Part shown: positions 21,301 to 35,245 of the stretch, piece after piece | Position numbering within the stretch: the stretch's first letter is position 1 | How the letters are laid out: each line of letters starts with the position of its first letter | NCBI GenBank assembly: GCA_013397865.1 | Contig: VZTI01002740.1 | Span: 400,045-464,044 of the forward strand | Origin: Struthidea cinerea | Taxonomy: Eukaryota; Chordata; Aves; Passeriformes; Corcoracidae | Reading direction: 5' to 3' | Length of the DNA: 64,000 bases | Translations under genes and position numbers: made by a program | The notes under the pieces: generated by a model | Told to the model about the DNA's origin: nothing | The model's database searches: none | The model's input: only the letters and a program-made list of their open reading frames with translations

Positions 21301-24039
21301 TGGATTAGTTCCCTGATGTGGTTTGCCAGATGAACACTAGGACTGGCAGAAACAGAAGGCAGGGAGAAGCAGCCATGGCTGTGTGACAAGCAGACCCTTT
21401 CTGTAGCAGAGCTGATTTATAGCAGATTAAATTGACTGTGGAATGTGTAAATAGATTGCAGTTCCTATATTTAAATTGTTCTTCCCTTCCCTAGGAAATA
21501 AACCATAGGTAGTATATCCACTGATATGATACAGACTTCAATGCTCTCATCCTATTAGCACTATACACAGAGGAGTAGAGCAGTCATCCAACATCTCTCT
21601 GACAGCATATGGATGAAGTTTAGGACAAATGAGATGGGAGCAGTATTACCAAATGAAAGGAAACACCTACAGCACTCCCTTGGAAAGGGAACCTTATGCA
21701 GATGTCATACAAAGATGTAATGCACTATCACAGACCGACACAAATTTACAGAATAAATCCAGTCTCGTAACAGAGAATTATGTAGGTTTTCATTTCTCTG
21801 AGTCTAATGGTTAGTCATTAACAAAATGATTTTGTAGAGGTTTTGTAGTGAAAATGAATGTAGTTCATGTCTTTTGTGTAGAGAAAATAATAAAAATAAA
21901 AAAGAAAATTTTCCATTACACATGGGAAGTGATTAAGAAGATCCCAGTAATCCTCGTTTGAGAAGGTTCTTTGGCAAAGGAATCAACACCAACACCAAGA
22001 GACTGGAAAATTGAGACTTTTTTGCTTCTTCCTCTGTTTCAAGTAAAAGTTTTAGTTTTTTATTAAAGAAAAACTAAGTACTCAGGGAAAAGAAATTTTG
22101 CACAAGTATTTATTTTGAAGTTTGAAAAGATGATGCTTTAAACCGCCATGGGCTCTGCAGAGAGACAGAAAGTTTTTTTGTGGAGTTAGTAGCTTTAATT
22201 TCTGGCTGAGCACTCTTCTCCTCTGTATGCTATCAGGTGTGTATCTCTGTCTTGTTCACCATTCAGGAAGTTGTCTCAACATTTCAGTTTAAGAGTGGGC
22301 TCCTTTCGTCGGCATAAAACTGACAAGTCTTGTGGTGTCTTATTATGGGGCCAGGTGGGGATACAGTATTAATGCAATCATGCACTTAAGCTATATTTCT
22401 CCTATAAAATTACCTGAAATTCTATCTTTACCATATACAAAACACAATTGCCTGAGTTTAATGGCATATTTTGACCTGGCTCTGCAGTTTTGTTTGGTGC
22501 TGTCAGCTGAAACCAGAGTGAAATTTTTACCCAGTGCAGTGATTCACCCTAGCAGTGAAGACAGAAGCAATTTGAAGGTTGAATAGCTGTCAGTTGTTTC
22601 CCCCACTGTTTTCATTTGGAAGTATTTCAGTGTGGCTTAGCCTGCTGTTAAAAGTGCTGCAGTAGGATATGACCCCAGAAAGCTTTCTGGGTTTATGTGG
22701 CAAGATACAAACTATGAATTTGATAGCAGCCTTGAAGGAATCCCTGAGGAAGTGGTGATCCCACAGTCTAATTCAGGGATGGAGATGCTTATCCCAGGTA
22801 GCCATGAACAGAAATCCCTGCACAGATCTTGCATTTGATCTTCAAGCTAGCCAAATATGCTGGCATTTCATTAAGATGAAGCTACACATTAAAGCTAAGA
22901 CAATGTTAGAAAGCTAATTCCCTAGTCAAACATACACTGAAATTTGCATTGGCATCAGTGGCATTTGACCTCTTATGGAGATAAATCAATTTGTTTACCT
23001 GGAATAAACCTGTCTTTTTTTTTGTTTTTTTCTGAGCTGTTTTTTTGGCTTATGAATTGAAGCATCTCAGCAAGAGGTCCAGTGAGGGAAAGGAAGAGTA
23101 AGGAATTTGTGGCTGAGAGCTAGACACTGAAGGAAGGAGGTGGGCAGGACACCTTTTCAGGTGTTATGAGCTGTCAAATTATCCCAAACAATCCTTGTTG
23201 TCTTGCTTCATGCTTCTTTTTCCCCCTTACTTGAATTCAAACCCGAAGGAGAGAACAGCTTGTATGCATGCATGTACAAAAGCCACCTTGCACAAGTGGG
23301 TATTGCTGACGTGATATGTGTAAGGAATGGATGTGACACTTCTTGGACTTAGCCTTGTAGGGATAGCCAGCAAAAATGAGAGACCCAGCAGTTGTTTTAA
23401 TCTGTGGTAATAACACCTAAATGTTACTATCAATTTAAATAGAAACAAACCACTATATCATAATCTGTAGTGCTGTCAGCAGGCCAGCCCCTCCTTTTGT
23501 CTTCAGTCTATTGCTGCACTTGAGGGATCCTGTCCTTTGTGCCAGCCCTGGGTTCCAGCTTGGCCTTGGCCCAACAATCCAAAATGTGCTCTGTGTGCCA
23601 CTGTTTGCAGATGGCTTGTGGTTGGAGTGAGAGGTGTGCGTTGAAGCTGAACTCTTCTGACACTACAATGGCTTCATTTCTGCTCCAAACAAGCTGGGGA
23701 ACTGCAGGAATTGAACTGGAGCTGTGGAGGTCAACATCTCTCAAAACCATTCATGTGTGCCAGGTATAGTACATGTGTAATATGCTTGGGAAAACTGCAA
23801 AGGCAAATTTTAATATCTTCATCCAAGTATTCTGAACGGGTTGCCATATCAAAATGCAATTTTGCAGCTTTCTAGGCTGTGTGTTAGGGACAGTCTGTGA
23901 ACTGCTTCTGAGACCAAAAAAATCCCATGATAAAAACCAAACTATAAACCCTATGAGTGAAATCTGGAAATCAAGGGTTATTTTAAGGAATTAGATTACA
24001 CATGAAGATCCAGAAGGAAATAAGCTCTCTCTCTTTCAG
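18348..24039. other. Intergenic DNA, no gene seen
   Basis: An A-run lies at about 21268-21283. The open frames here are short, overlap on both strands and show no domain. Nothing further could be supported. Confidence 0.55.
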
Positions 24040-24600
24040 TGATGCCTGAGGTGGCTGCCAAAAACACAGAGACTAGACAAGAATAAGAGAATAAAAGGAT
24101 GTATTTATTTGAAGGGTCTTCAAAAGTACACCCTGGGCAGTCAAAAGGCTCCACCCAAGATGGACGCTGGGTCACGGGTTCTCCACACTTTTATAAGTTT
24201 GGTCCATTTGCATATTACGGTTAATTGTCCAATTAAAGCTTCAGTTTAATGATGTCATTTCCCCAAGTTTGCCCCCCCCTTCTTAAGGTTTTAGTTTACA
24301 CATTTTGGGCCTAGGACAATACAGGTGTCCTGGGAGAGCAAACCTAGAGAGGTTTGTCATGTCTAACCAGCACGAGAGAACAGCAGCTAACAGGTCGCAT
24401 GAAACTTCAGGGTTACACACTAGGCAGTACAGGATTTGAAACATATAAAAGTTAAAACCTAAGGCATCATTGACAATGGTTGACTCTGGTATGCTGGAAG
24501 GTTCTATGCTGGCAGCGGGATCAGTGTGGGGGAAAGCAAAAGAGAAGGTGGTATCTGTTCAGACAGCGTCATGCTCTTAAGCACAGACCACATCTCAACA
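24040..24600 (-). mobile_element. Solitary LTR of an endogenous retrovirus
   Basis: Read on the minus strand, this stretch starts TGTTGAGATG and ends with CCTCAGGCATCA, giving the TG...CA ends of an LTR. Inside, in the right order, are a TATA box (CTTATAAAAG at 24189-24198) and a polyadenylation signal (AATAAA at 24104-24109) about 80 bases further on. A T-rich and GT-containing stretch then leads to the 3' end, as in U3-R-U5. No gag, pol or env similarity was seen on either side, so it appears to be a solo LTR left by recombination. No matching target-site duplication is obvious at these ends, so the exact limits are uncertain by some tens of bases. Family not assigned. Confidence 0.7.
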
Positions 24601-27600
24601 TACTGTTGACTTGAGGATTGGCCTTCTGGCATCAGTTTTCCCTTTTGGTTTGGGAAGAGTAATTACAGATTTAAAGATATGTGAATGGTGTAGTTCCACG
24701 TTCTGCAAATTATAAATCTTACTCTTGTTTTTCAAGCTATCTGGTGAAAGGAAACAGCTACGCATGACATAACTAATTATGATGAGCTCTGCCTGATGGC
24801 GTTTGTTGTTTGAGAATGGATCGTGAAAACCCAATTTTCTAGCTACTCTTCAGGTTAGGCATGTAACACTGGCATGGTAGGCAGTCACTCTACCACAGAA
24901 ATCAGTGGTTTTGGCAGGGACATTGTTAATATAATTCCCTGAAGACAGTAGGGTAGAAGAATTCTGAGTCACTTAACATGGGCATATTGTGAGCAGTTAT
25001 GATAATTATGTGATTGCTATGACATCAAACATTCTGAGGAGGTATTCCTTTAACCCAGGAATGGTAAATTAAGAGAAGTTTTTTCTGGAAAACTATTGTT
25101 CTTGATAATAAGGACTATGAAGGGCACAAGACAGGATGCCAGCTGCAGTTTCACACTGTGATATACAAATGTATATTAGCGCAATTTCTTTTCTCAGAAA
25201 AGCTGAATTTTATGAGCTCTCTGAGTTACTTCTCTCATAGACTCTGTCTCCTCAGCTGTGCTGCCAGATCAATATGGTCATCATTCACAGCAGAGTAAAG
25301 ATTAAAGTTTCCAAATACTTAATACAAATTTGGTCCTTTTACAGATCAAGCACAGAGGGCAACATCACAAAAAATTTGAATTGACATGACTTTTTAAAGG
25401 AAATCTTCATCCATGTGCTCAGATTGTCTGATTATGGCACACCTGAATGACTGAAGAAGAAAACAAGACTACTTGAAATATGGTGATTTTTCAGTAGTGT
25501 TTACCTTAACCACCTTTAGGATTAAAAAGAAAAAAAAAAATTGAGCCAGTTTAATAGAATACCACAGTGTCCTGAGTCTCCAAGAGACATAGAGTCCTGA
25601 AATGAGAACTCAGTGTGTGTGCATTTTGATAACGTAGTTTTGTGTGTCTAAAGATGAAAAAGAAATAGCTGGGGAATTCTAGTGAGCAGTAAACTTTATC
25701 TCAGGCAATGACAGTGAGAAAATATCTGTGAATTTGGGATGACTTTACAATTTGAGTTGAGTATGTGTTTAACATTTATGGTGAAACTTGGCCGGGCTTA
25801 ATTCATTGCCACTGGTGCATAATGGTTGCTCTGGGAACACTTATAAATTTCCTTTTTAAGTGAAAATCTACCATTTTCTCTGTTAAATCTTCCTGCGTTT
25901 ACAGGGACACAGATTTCCAGGGGCTGTGGCAGTTCATCATTTGGAAAACTGCCCTTCATTTCTACACATAAAAATTGACAAGACAAAAATGCTTTCTCCT
26001 CTTAGTAAATTGTGCTGATGTTTATCTAGTGGTATAAAATCTCTTGCTTGGTCCTTTCTCTGGTTATGTGTGTATTTGTAACAGATTAAATCTATTCAAT
26101 GGAACAGATTCTACTCACAAGGATAAAGCTGCAAACATTTGTGGGAGAGAAACACAATCCCTGATGTAAGTGAAGGAATCATATCATCATGATACACCCT
26201 TTGATATATGGATGTGTTGTATTAGCTGGAGCTAATCTCACTGAAGCACCCTTGCCCACCAATCCCACAGTGATAAGTCTGTACTTGCATGCATCTTATT
26301 TGCTGTTGTCAAAATTATGGCTGCCATCTATAAACTACTGCAAAATATCTGGCAAGAGAATTTGCAAATTAGATGCAGAGCTACATTAGTGAATATTTAG
26401 TCTAGCACTGCTTTCTGGGTCATTTTAGCACCCACGTAATGATCTGATCCAATCTGATCCAATTTCCGTATATGCATGCCTGACCTCAGGTGATTACATC
26501 ATGATAATTTTTATGTGTCTTGTCTTCATTGTCATTTTATTCTGAGGGAGCTGTCTCCAGTTAGGCTTTAATTTTCCCTAAAAATGCCACAGCTGAGTAC
26601 ATAGATGTCTGCTGAGGTGAAGCCACATTGCTATGTTAACTATTTAGGCGCTGGCTGGAGTTTTTCAGGGCTGTGTTTGAATCCTGAGGATAGGCCACTC
26701 CTCTTCTTTAGCCCGGTGTTGGGATTGGAGGCTAGTGTGTGTCTTCCTGCATACACTAAGGATCAAAGCGAGTGGTTTTGTTTTGTTTTAACCCCCTCCT
26801 ACACTGACTGGACTGTCAGATTGGTCGGTATTTATCATGGTGACTGAAGGTTCATCAGGATGTCCCTAGGTCAGCCTCTTACAAGTCAATGTAGTTTGCA
26901 TTTTATGTTTCTGCTGGGCATTACCACTTCTCAATTTGTCTGCTTTCAGTCAGATCCTCGTCATTACCTAGGACCCTGTTGGAATAGATGCAGCCAGCTG
27001 TTGACAAGTAAGAAGTATCTGCTCTATAAAGCTTATAGATCACTAGGTGCTCAGAGTAACACCCAGCCTCATGGTTTTAGGTTAACAACGGAGAATAGGA
27101 GAAATTAATAGCTACTTTTCTAAACAATGATCTACCAGCTGATTCTACTTCTTGATCTTCAATCTGGTTACTTTTCTCTCTCTTGAACTGAATTCTCTCT
27201 ATTCTCTCTCCCAAACTTGCCCCAGTGTTAACATTTTAATGTAGCTGTGTGTATCCTTCACCCCAGCTATCCTGTCCTGGATGTTCCAACATCGCACAGG
27301 CTTGTTCATGGGAACACAGGAGTTGGTGAGTGTCTGTGCTTGCTGTCCCTCAGGCTGTGCAGAGGAGCACGGCCAAGCAGGGATGAGCAGAAGTTCTCAG
27401 TGTACGGAGTTGCTCTGCACAAACTCAGTCCAGCTCTTCATTAGTGACTGACAGTTTTGCAGCATTAGGAGCTTTGGGGAAGCATCTATACCCCTCTGCA
27501 GATCAAAGGGCCAGAACAATATCTCATTTTATACAAAACAGCTCTTGCAATGAGCCATGGCACTTCTGTTCCCTTACGTCCACTTTGTCACATTCCTGCT

Positions 27601-28087
27601 AACAAGAGATTTTTATATATATTTACACTAACAAGAAAGATTGCCAAGCATACTCAAAAAGTAATTTGGGAGATTTGGTTTTACAGGGTTCCCCTTTGCA
27701 GACTTGGAATATCTCCCTTCTCCTCCAGCTGTGAGAAGACTCCCTGTGCATAAATTGCCATCTCAGGAAACCCCAGTCTAGCAACTCCTAAATCTGGGTG
27801 GCAATATCAGACAAAAAGCATTGTCTGATGAAGAAATTACACTTAAAAGGAAAAAAAAAAAGACAAATCACAGGGAGTAGGGGATTACTTTAGTGATGCA
27901 TAGAAAGAAAATGGCAAATAATATATATTCCAAGGTGACAAAACCTGTATACAGTCTGTATACAGTGCTGCTACATACCCCAGATATACTTCATTTGCCT
28001 GTTTTAGGTGAGTGACGCTTGATGCTCATACCACACAGGGCAGTGCCAGTGGGGGTAGCATTAATGCTGCAGGCTTGCTTTTGCCAC
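24601..28087. other. Intergenic DNA, no gene seen
   Basis: No exon was recognised. At 27945-27966 the palindromic unit ctgtatacagt is repeated twice with an 11-bp period. Confidence 0.55.
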
Positions 28088-28179
28088 GGGATTCCACTGT
28101 GCTTCAATGCAGTTCTGAGAAGCTAGGTTTGCTGGGATTCCACTGTGCTTCAATGCAGTTCTGAGAAGCTAGGTTTGCT
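28088..28179. repeat. Perfect 46-bp tandem duplication
   Basis: The 46-bp unit at 28088-28133 (beginning gggattccactgtgcttc) is repeated without a mismatch at 28134-28179. The identity indicates a recent duplication or an assembly artefact. The unit has no open reading frame of note. Confidence 0.95.
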
Positions 28180-31100
28180 GGCGTGATGTTATCATGGCAC
28201 AAGAAGGATTGAATGTGAGCTTTAAGTTGCCTGTAAAGGAGTGATCAGCCCGAGCATGAAAAGACTCCAGCCCAGAGATCACTGAAACTGTGAACAAGAA
28301 CCTCCTAGCTCCTACTCCGCCTTAAGTCTTGTGGATAGTGACTTGTCTGTGAATATTTTTACCAAAACCAGGCAGGTAGATGCATAAAAGATTTCGCAAC
28401 AGTTTATTTTTCAGTCTGATCACTTTATCCCGTCTGATTTACAACATAGCTTCCCAAACACTTGAGTAGCCTGAGAGGAAGGTGAAGTGTGCTGTGGAGA
28501 TTGGAAGAAGGAGAAAAGGAAATGGGAATATTGTTAGTTGTTATTGCTCCTGAAAGGGAAAATAAACCTCTAGTAAGGAGCAAAGGAAAGAAAAATCACA
28601 ACCAAATTGAAAACCATCCATTGTCAAAAATTCAAATGAAGGGTTGGTTTTGGTTTTTTAAAACCAGGGTCCTACTGTCGATATAGCTTATTCTGTATTT
28701 TCATTCTGTCAGAAGTTATGTTCATTCCCAAGTGTCTATTTAGCAAAAAGAAGACTCATCTTTGGAGGGAAAGGGAAAAAAAAAATAAAATGCTCTGTGT
28801 TTATGCGGGGTTGAATTTCTGGGCTTGCACAGAGGTAGCTTCAGGCAACTATTCCAGGAGTCTGACAATAAGTATGCAGTCTGTAACTATGGTTGTTTGG
28901 ACATGTGACAAATTGGAGAGGGCCGAATTTCTAAATGAGATGCTGTGCAAATGTATTGTTTTGGCAGAGTATTTTTCAGGAAGAGGGACTCACCTTCAAA
29001 AAAGGAAAATAACTTGACAGTTGAAGCTGTCAGCTGGGATTTGTGAGACCTAGGTTTGAATTCCTACTTTTTCTGATTTAGCCTAAGGAATGGACTCAGA
29101 CTTTCCTAAAATCTAGTTTTAGTGACCTATCTAAAAGACTATCAGCTATTTCAAAACCTGTCTCTGCTCATCTGTTTGTCTTCCTCTTTTTTTTTTTTTT
29201 TCCAGATTCTTTTTTCCATTTTTTAATAATAATAGTGAAAAAAAAGAACGTAAATCTTTGGTTTTGTCCTGGTGCAAGACAGAAATATGTTTTACATCTC
29301 AACATTTGCAGGACAGGGAATCAATTTTCTGCCCAACTCTGTCTGGAATATAATTATGGAAATTTTAATATCCTTAACTTTAATTCTTTTTATTGATCCT
29401 ATTATTGACCTGTGTCTGCTTGTTATTGTGTAAATACTGGCAAAGAAACAGGAAAAAAACCCCAGTTACCAGGTGGCATCAATTAATTTTTTAAATTTTC
29501 TAAATGGAGAAGGAAAGAATGTTTTTGCAGTGACAGTTCAAACCCCTCCCATTCTCTTCAATGTAGTCTTCAGGCCTCAGTGTAATCTCTTCATTCCCCA
29601 GTGTAATCTTACCCTTTCTTAGTTGCAAGTATGTTCTAACTCTCTACTCTCAGACTCACACTGGTGGCAAAAAAGTCTGCCATGGCCTAAGGAGTGAGAA
29701 CTGGGGACATCATAAAGTGAAAAATACGTTCTATGTCCATTTTGAAATAATAATATAGGAAAAAAAGCCAGTAAAGGACACTGCACTGACTACAATTATT
29801 TCCATAGTGAGTTTGGGTTTGTTTTTCAAATATTACAACAGAATTAACTGTTTTGCTGAATGGCTGCAGGACTCAGGGGTGGAAAGGAGATAGGATACCC
29901 TCACTCTGACTGTGGGTTTACACCTGATATAAGTTCTTGGCTGCATCTGGGCCATTTATGATCTTCTTCATTTCAGATGCCAGAGCATGTCTGGCATCCA
30001 GGGCATACATACCACAGTCTTCGGATTCAATCTGTTTAAGTGTGCTTTGTGCATAATTAAATGCGTTAAGGGTAGATTGTCTTTGCCAAGCAACTTGGCA
30101 GATTGCTTCTCCTGCGTGGTCAACATGAGAAAAAAAATCTATGCCCGTGTATGCAGTCATACAGACATTTGTCTGGCAGAAATGCAGAGCTTTTTTGCTG
30201 AGTTAGTCAAAGCCATCTCTTCCCACAGAAACTAACTGCAACTAAACTGTTGGTTTTCAGCAGGATTATTTTTTACTCACTTTATACTAGTAGAATTACC
30301 TCATGTAGGCCAAAGGTATTATCTCTTTAATAACTAACAGGTCAACCTGCTTGTTTTCATGGTGGAAGTGAATGGCTTGGATACAAGCAGTGTATTCCAA
30401 TTACAAATGAATCAAATGGATGAAGATCAGGTCATACCCAGGGACAAATCTTCAGAAGGGGTCTTTTTCATTGCTCTGAGCTTTTGTTGCTGCTGCCAGC
30501 ACTTTCTTCTGATGCCCACATGGAGATGTGGGAAGGTGGAGGGCAGCAAATTGTAGTGCAACACAGCAGTTAAAGGACGTGCAGTTCTATCATGTACCTG
30601 GTGTGTGTGAAGAAGACGGCCAGGATTGTGCCCTCTGCCTCTGGCCTTGGAGTTGTATTAGGCAGAGTTTTTGGGGAAAGCCAAGAATGATGCCTCAGCT
30701 GTGGCTACTGGGAACAGTCACAGGCCACAGTTCCAATGTAGTGGAGTCTGCAGTGAGTACAGGTCAGGTCTTTACTCACTGTACCAGGCAGGACATGGCA
30801 AACTGTGAAAACAAACAAACAAAAGAAGGCTCTGAACTCTTGTGGTTCAGAAATGTGTTTTTTCTGAAACCATGTGACAAAAAATAGCATAAAGTAATAG
30901 TGAAAACCAACAGAAGCCAACAGAGGAAACAAGAGATTATGCTTGGTTGGAAATTTAGGAAAAAAAAGGCTAAAAGCAAAGCCTACAGAAAATGAAATGA
31001 AACCTAATCTGCTTGCCTCTCTGCAGGACTTCTGGACTAGAATGCAATCTCTGTTAACGTCAATTACTTTCCAAAGATGGAATTTTAAAATTAACTCTTG

Positions 31101-34100
31101 TTAATTATTTTGTTTATTTTGCAACCACCAGACTTCTTTGCTTCCATCATGAAAGTTTTGTTAGTTGTGCAGTTTAGTGTTCTTGCACATACGGTGCCCT
31201 AGATTTTTTGTTATGGACAGTAAAAAGAGAGTTTTGAAATCCAGATTCAGCTGACTTTTGCATTTAGATATTTGGAAAAGAGAAGAAAAAAGGCTTTCTT
31301 GAGGTTAGCATTTTTGATTTTATAGTTTTTTTCCCTTTTGAAATTGTTGTTTGGACAAACCAAAAGATGACAAATTTCGTGAGAAGAGGGGTAAGTAGAA
31401 AATTTAAGTATCTTCTTAGAAATTTGAAAAGGTTCCATGCAACAGTCATGCAACCTTATTTTCACAATGTGTAGATTACTTATATGTGCCCAGGGATATT
31501 TTAAACCTGGTCTGTCCTGCCAAACTTTATCCACAGAACTTGTCTTTTATAGTAATAATCTTCACACTCAGTTTAAAAACCTGAATTCAGCAGGTTGTCT
31601 GGTGCTCCACCCATGCAGCTCAATACAGGCAATGACTTAGAAAGTATTTTGCTCTAAGCAAAGGTTTCCCTGAAAGTGGGAACACCAAAAACTTCAGGGT
31701 TGATTAATAGTCTCCTCTTTTCCTAAATGAGTTCAAATTAAATAGGTATAAAATGCACGTTGCCTTGAATAACCTAGTATATTTTGTGAGGTACAGGCAG
31801 GGTCACATGAAAATATTGCCTTGTGGAATTGAAAATATATCTTTTTTTTTTCATCAGAGGGCAGTGGACTTCATATTCGCTGCATAATCAGAACAAATAT
31901 CTGTTCAATTACTGTGAAAGAGCTACCATGTGAATACTTATTTCATGGCTTTCAGGACTCTGACATCTTGGCGTGGGAAATTACTGCCCAAAATGTAACC
32001 ACAGTGAGTATAAAATGTGGTGGGACATGCTGATCAATCTGTGTGAGGAGTGCAAAGTACAGGGAATAGAAATTCCCTACATTACAAGCAGATAAAGGAA
32101 AATGGATTTGAGGGTGTGCGTATCCAGGATTTCCACACTTTTTGGAATCCTGTCAATGCTACTGCTCCAGCTGAGGTAATTACTAAGTATTCAACAAAAA
32201 ACCCAACGACTGTGACATCAGTTTATCCCTTCACAGGCAAAGATTCTGCTCAAATGTCTCTTGTAGCCAACATCCCCTTGGCAGCTCACCTGTTGGGGCT
32301 ACCTGCTAGAGCTGGAGCTGCTGCCCTGCATGGTGACATGTTTAAGTTTTCCTTGGTGCATAAAAGACTTGAATGGATTTCTGTTAAATGCTTGTGTAAA
32401 TAAAATTCTGTGCTAACAATGCAAAAAATGCCTGGGTCTGGGATATGCCAGGGCTGGAAGCAGTAGCAGCTGTAGTAATATTATTGAAAGCTGGAGAAAA
32501 GCGAAACATCTGTTTTCAGATTTTCTTTCTGGTCAGTGTTAGGCCATGATTGGGTTCTTTTTATTTCTGCAGGAATAGGATGAGACATTGAACAACTGAG
32601 AGACCAAAGGACAAATAACTCTCTGTTTTAAATATTATAGGGTGATGAGAGACTTCTAATATTCCTCATCTTAATTTTCTCTTTTAAGTGACACAGCTCG
32701 AGTGTTCAGAGCGCTTTCCTAGCTTGACTCTGCTTGTGTCCCATGAGCTGTTGGCTTCGACATACATAATCAGTGGGACTTTTGTGCCCCTCTTTCATTA
32801 AGTTTTATTGATAAGAGTTATACCAGAATTTTGGGCAGGTGGCTGAAGACATGTATTCTAGCCCAAGGCAATTTAAACTCATGTCTCCAAGATCTGGTGA
32901 GAATCATCTTAACACCTAACCAACTCATAGCAGAGAGTGGGTTATACTTGTAAACCAATCTTTTGAACCTATATTCCTATGTACCAAAAAGCCCCACGAG
33001 CTATAAAGAACTGTAGGTGTGAGTCTGTAGTCCTTATGTGGTGACAAATATATGTATTTTTATCTCAGCTGTCTCTATGTAAATCAGAAAGCAATGTGTT
33101 AATGGATACAGGCAGCCCAGATGCCTGCTTTGAAAATGAGTGCACTTAGCACCAGAGTAAATCAAAAGTATAACTCCCTAGTTTCTCGCTCGTCCAGTGA
33201 GTTTGTGTTCTGGCACAGCTTCAGTAGCTGCAGTAAAGGAGAGTCTCAGGTCACTTGACTAACTTCTGGAAAAGTGATTTGGTCTCAAGTAGAGGGAAAT
33301 ACGTGGAATGACTCTTTGGTTACCCACGCACCTGATGAAATCTAGCTGATACATAAATATTTTTATCCTAATGATCAAAACTGACAGAAATATAGAATGA
33401 ATTATTTTTTTCAGTCCCTGAAGATAGTGGCTGAGACATACTGATATAAGAGTACCAGTAGAAGCAGGTATTTAAGAGTCGATCTTTAATTTTTTTAAAG
33501 AGGGGACTTTGGCTCTCAGTCTTTCCCTATTCAAACTTTTAAACTTCATTAATGAGCAGAATGAAATAAAATTCTGCAATAAGACTATTAATATGGCTTA
33601 ACACAACATTTCTGTAGAAAGCCTAAGAACAAATCGGGTATTACTGGAAATCTGAACTGTTCTTTCTGAATTGAATTCTGACACACACTCTGGGCCTAGT
33701 AAAAGAACACAACGTGTCTTGCTCTTTAATTCTGTGCAAGTTTTGCTGTTGAGGCAGACAATAGGTGCATCCACCTTCCCCTTCCCCCAGGCCTAAGCTG
33801 TGTGAATGACCTTAGGGAAAAAGACAATGCAGCTTGTACCAGCCTCAGTGAGAGAGGTGTAGCATCTTCACACTGGGGTTGCCGCTGCATGGGATAATAC
33901 CTGGTGAATCCTAATTCCTTTATATAGATAACTACCCAGTAGAGGTCTGCAGTCCTTGAGAAAACCTTGCTACAGAGAAGGAATATATCAGATATCTCAG
34001 CAAGATAATTTTAACTGGCCAAAACTCTAAAGTATTGTTACAATCATTTTGGTGAAGGGTGTGATCACTTTATATAAATCCTTATGTGCTTTTGCATTTA

Positions 34101-35198
34101 CAGTGCAGTAAGGATCTTCAAACTATGGAATTGTTCAGGAATAATTATAAACACTTTTTTACTGGTGTAACTTAATCTACTTTAAGTTATTGGTACAGAT
34201 TTAGTCTACCAGATCAGGTAACACATAAATATTAACTACGTAGTTAACATGGCACCCCTCTCAAAACAGGAGGATAAATTATAATGCCTTTCGTAAGAAG
34301 GATTACTTTTTTTGAAAGGTCTGAACCAATCCATAAAGAGGTATTTAGAGTGATATAACTTGCAAAATCTCAGCACATATGATTTTTTTCTCATTCTGGA
34401 GCACAGAGTGAATGGGTTAGGAAGCTTTCTCTCCACTTACAATATAAATACATTGCTATGAGCTAAAAAGAAAAATAATAATATTTTCAGTTCTAAAATG
34501 TCAAGCAAACAATTTATGTTAAGTCTTTACACCAGCATCAGCAGCTCAAGATGATCACTCAGTCTTTTCAAAGAGATAATCAACTCATGAGATGGATGTA
34601 CTGCCTCTAGGTTGATTTTGGAAAAAGTGCCACTCATCAACAAAAAACCCAAAACCCAAAACCAAAAAAACTCGAACAAATCAGACAAAAAATCCAACCA
34701 AATAAAAAAGTAATTGCCCAGTGGAAAGAAAGAAAAAGTACCCCACTCAGATAATATATTATTACACCAGCATATTATTCAGTTACAAGGAAAAATTCGA
34801 AATTATGGAGCTGGTTACCAAGATTTTGCAGAGAGTGGGTTAATTTTAAACATATGGGAAAAAAACAGACTTTGTCACAAAATATTCTGTGAGCTTGCAG
34901 CCTGGCACCAGCTCCTGCTGTGCACAGCAGGCATTTCCCCTGCAAACTAGAGCACATACTCACATGACACTAAAGAGGATCAGAATTTCTCCTGATCCCT
35001 CCTTGAGGAATACATATTATCTCTGGTTTTGTCAAGAGGATATAGATCCATCCTGAAACAGGATTCAAAAAAGCACTTATAAGCAACAAGATAAACACAG
35101 ATTCAGTATTAAAGATGCTGTTCCTGAGTTTTGTTACTAAAAAACCTCACCCAAGTAATTTAAGTGAGGACAATCAAAACATTCAAAGATCTGTAACC
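28180..35198. other. Intergenic DNA with one unresolved open frame near 30.0 kb
   Basis: No recognised gene. A T-run occurs at about 29187-29201. On the minus strand, about 30160-29921 forms an uninterrupted frame with a good donor at its end (see findings), but it matches no family I know. An A/C-rich low-complexity stretch lies at about 34640-34710. Confidence 0.45.
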
Positions 35199-35245
35199 CT
35201 TCCTTCCTTCCTTCCTTCCTTCCTTCCTTCCTTCCTTCCTTCCTT
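35199..35245. repeat. (TTCC)n microsatellite
   Basis: About eleven uninterrupted ttcc units. Confidence 0.95.
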
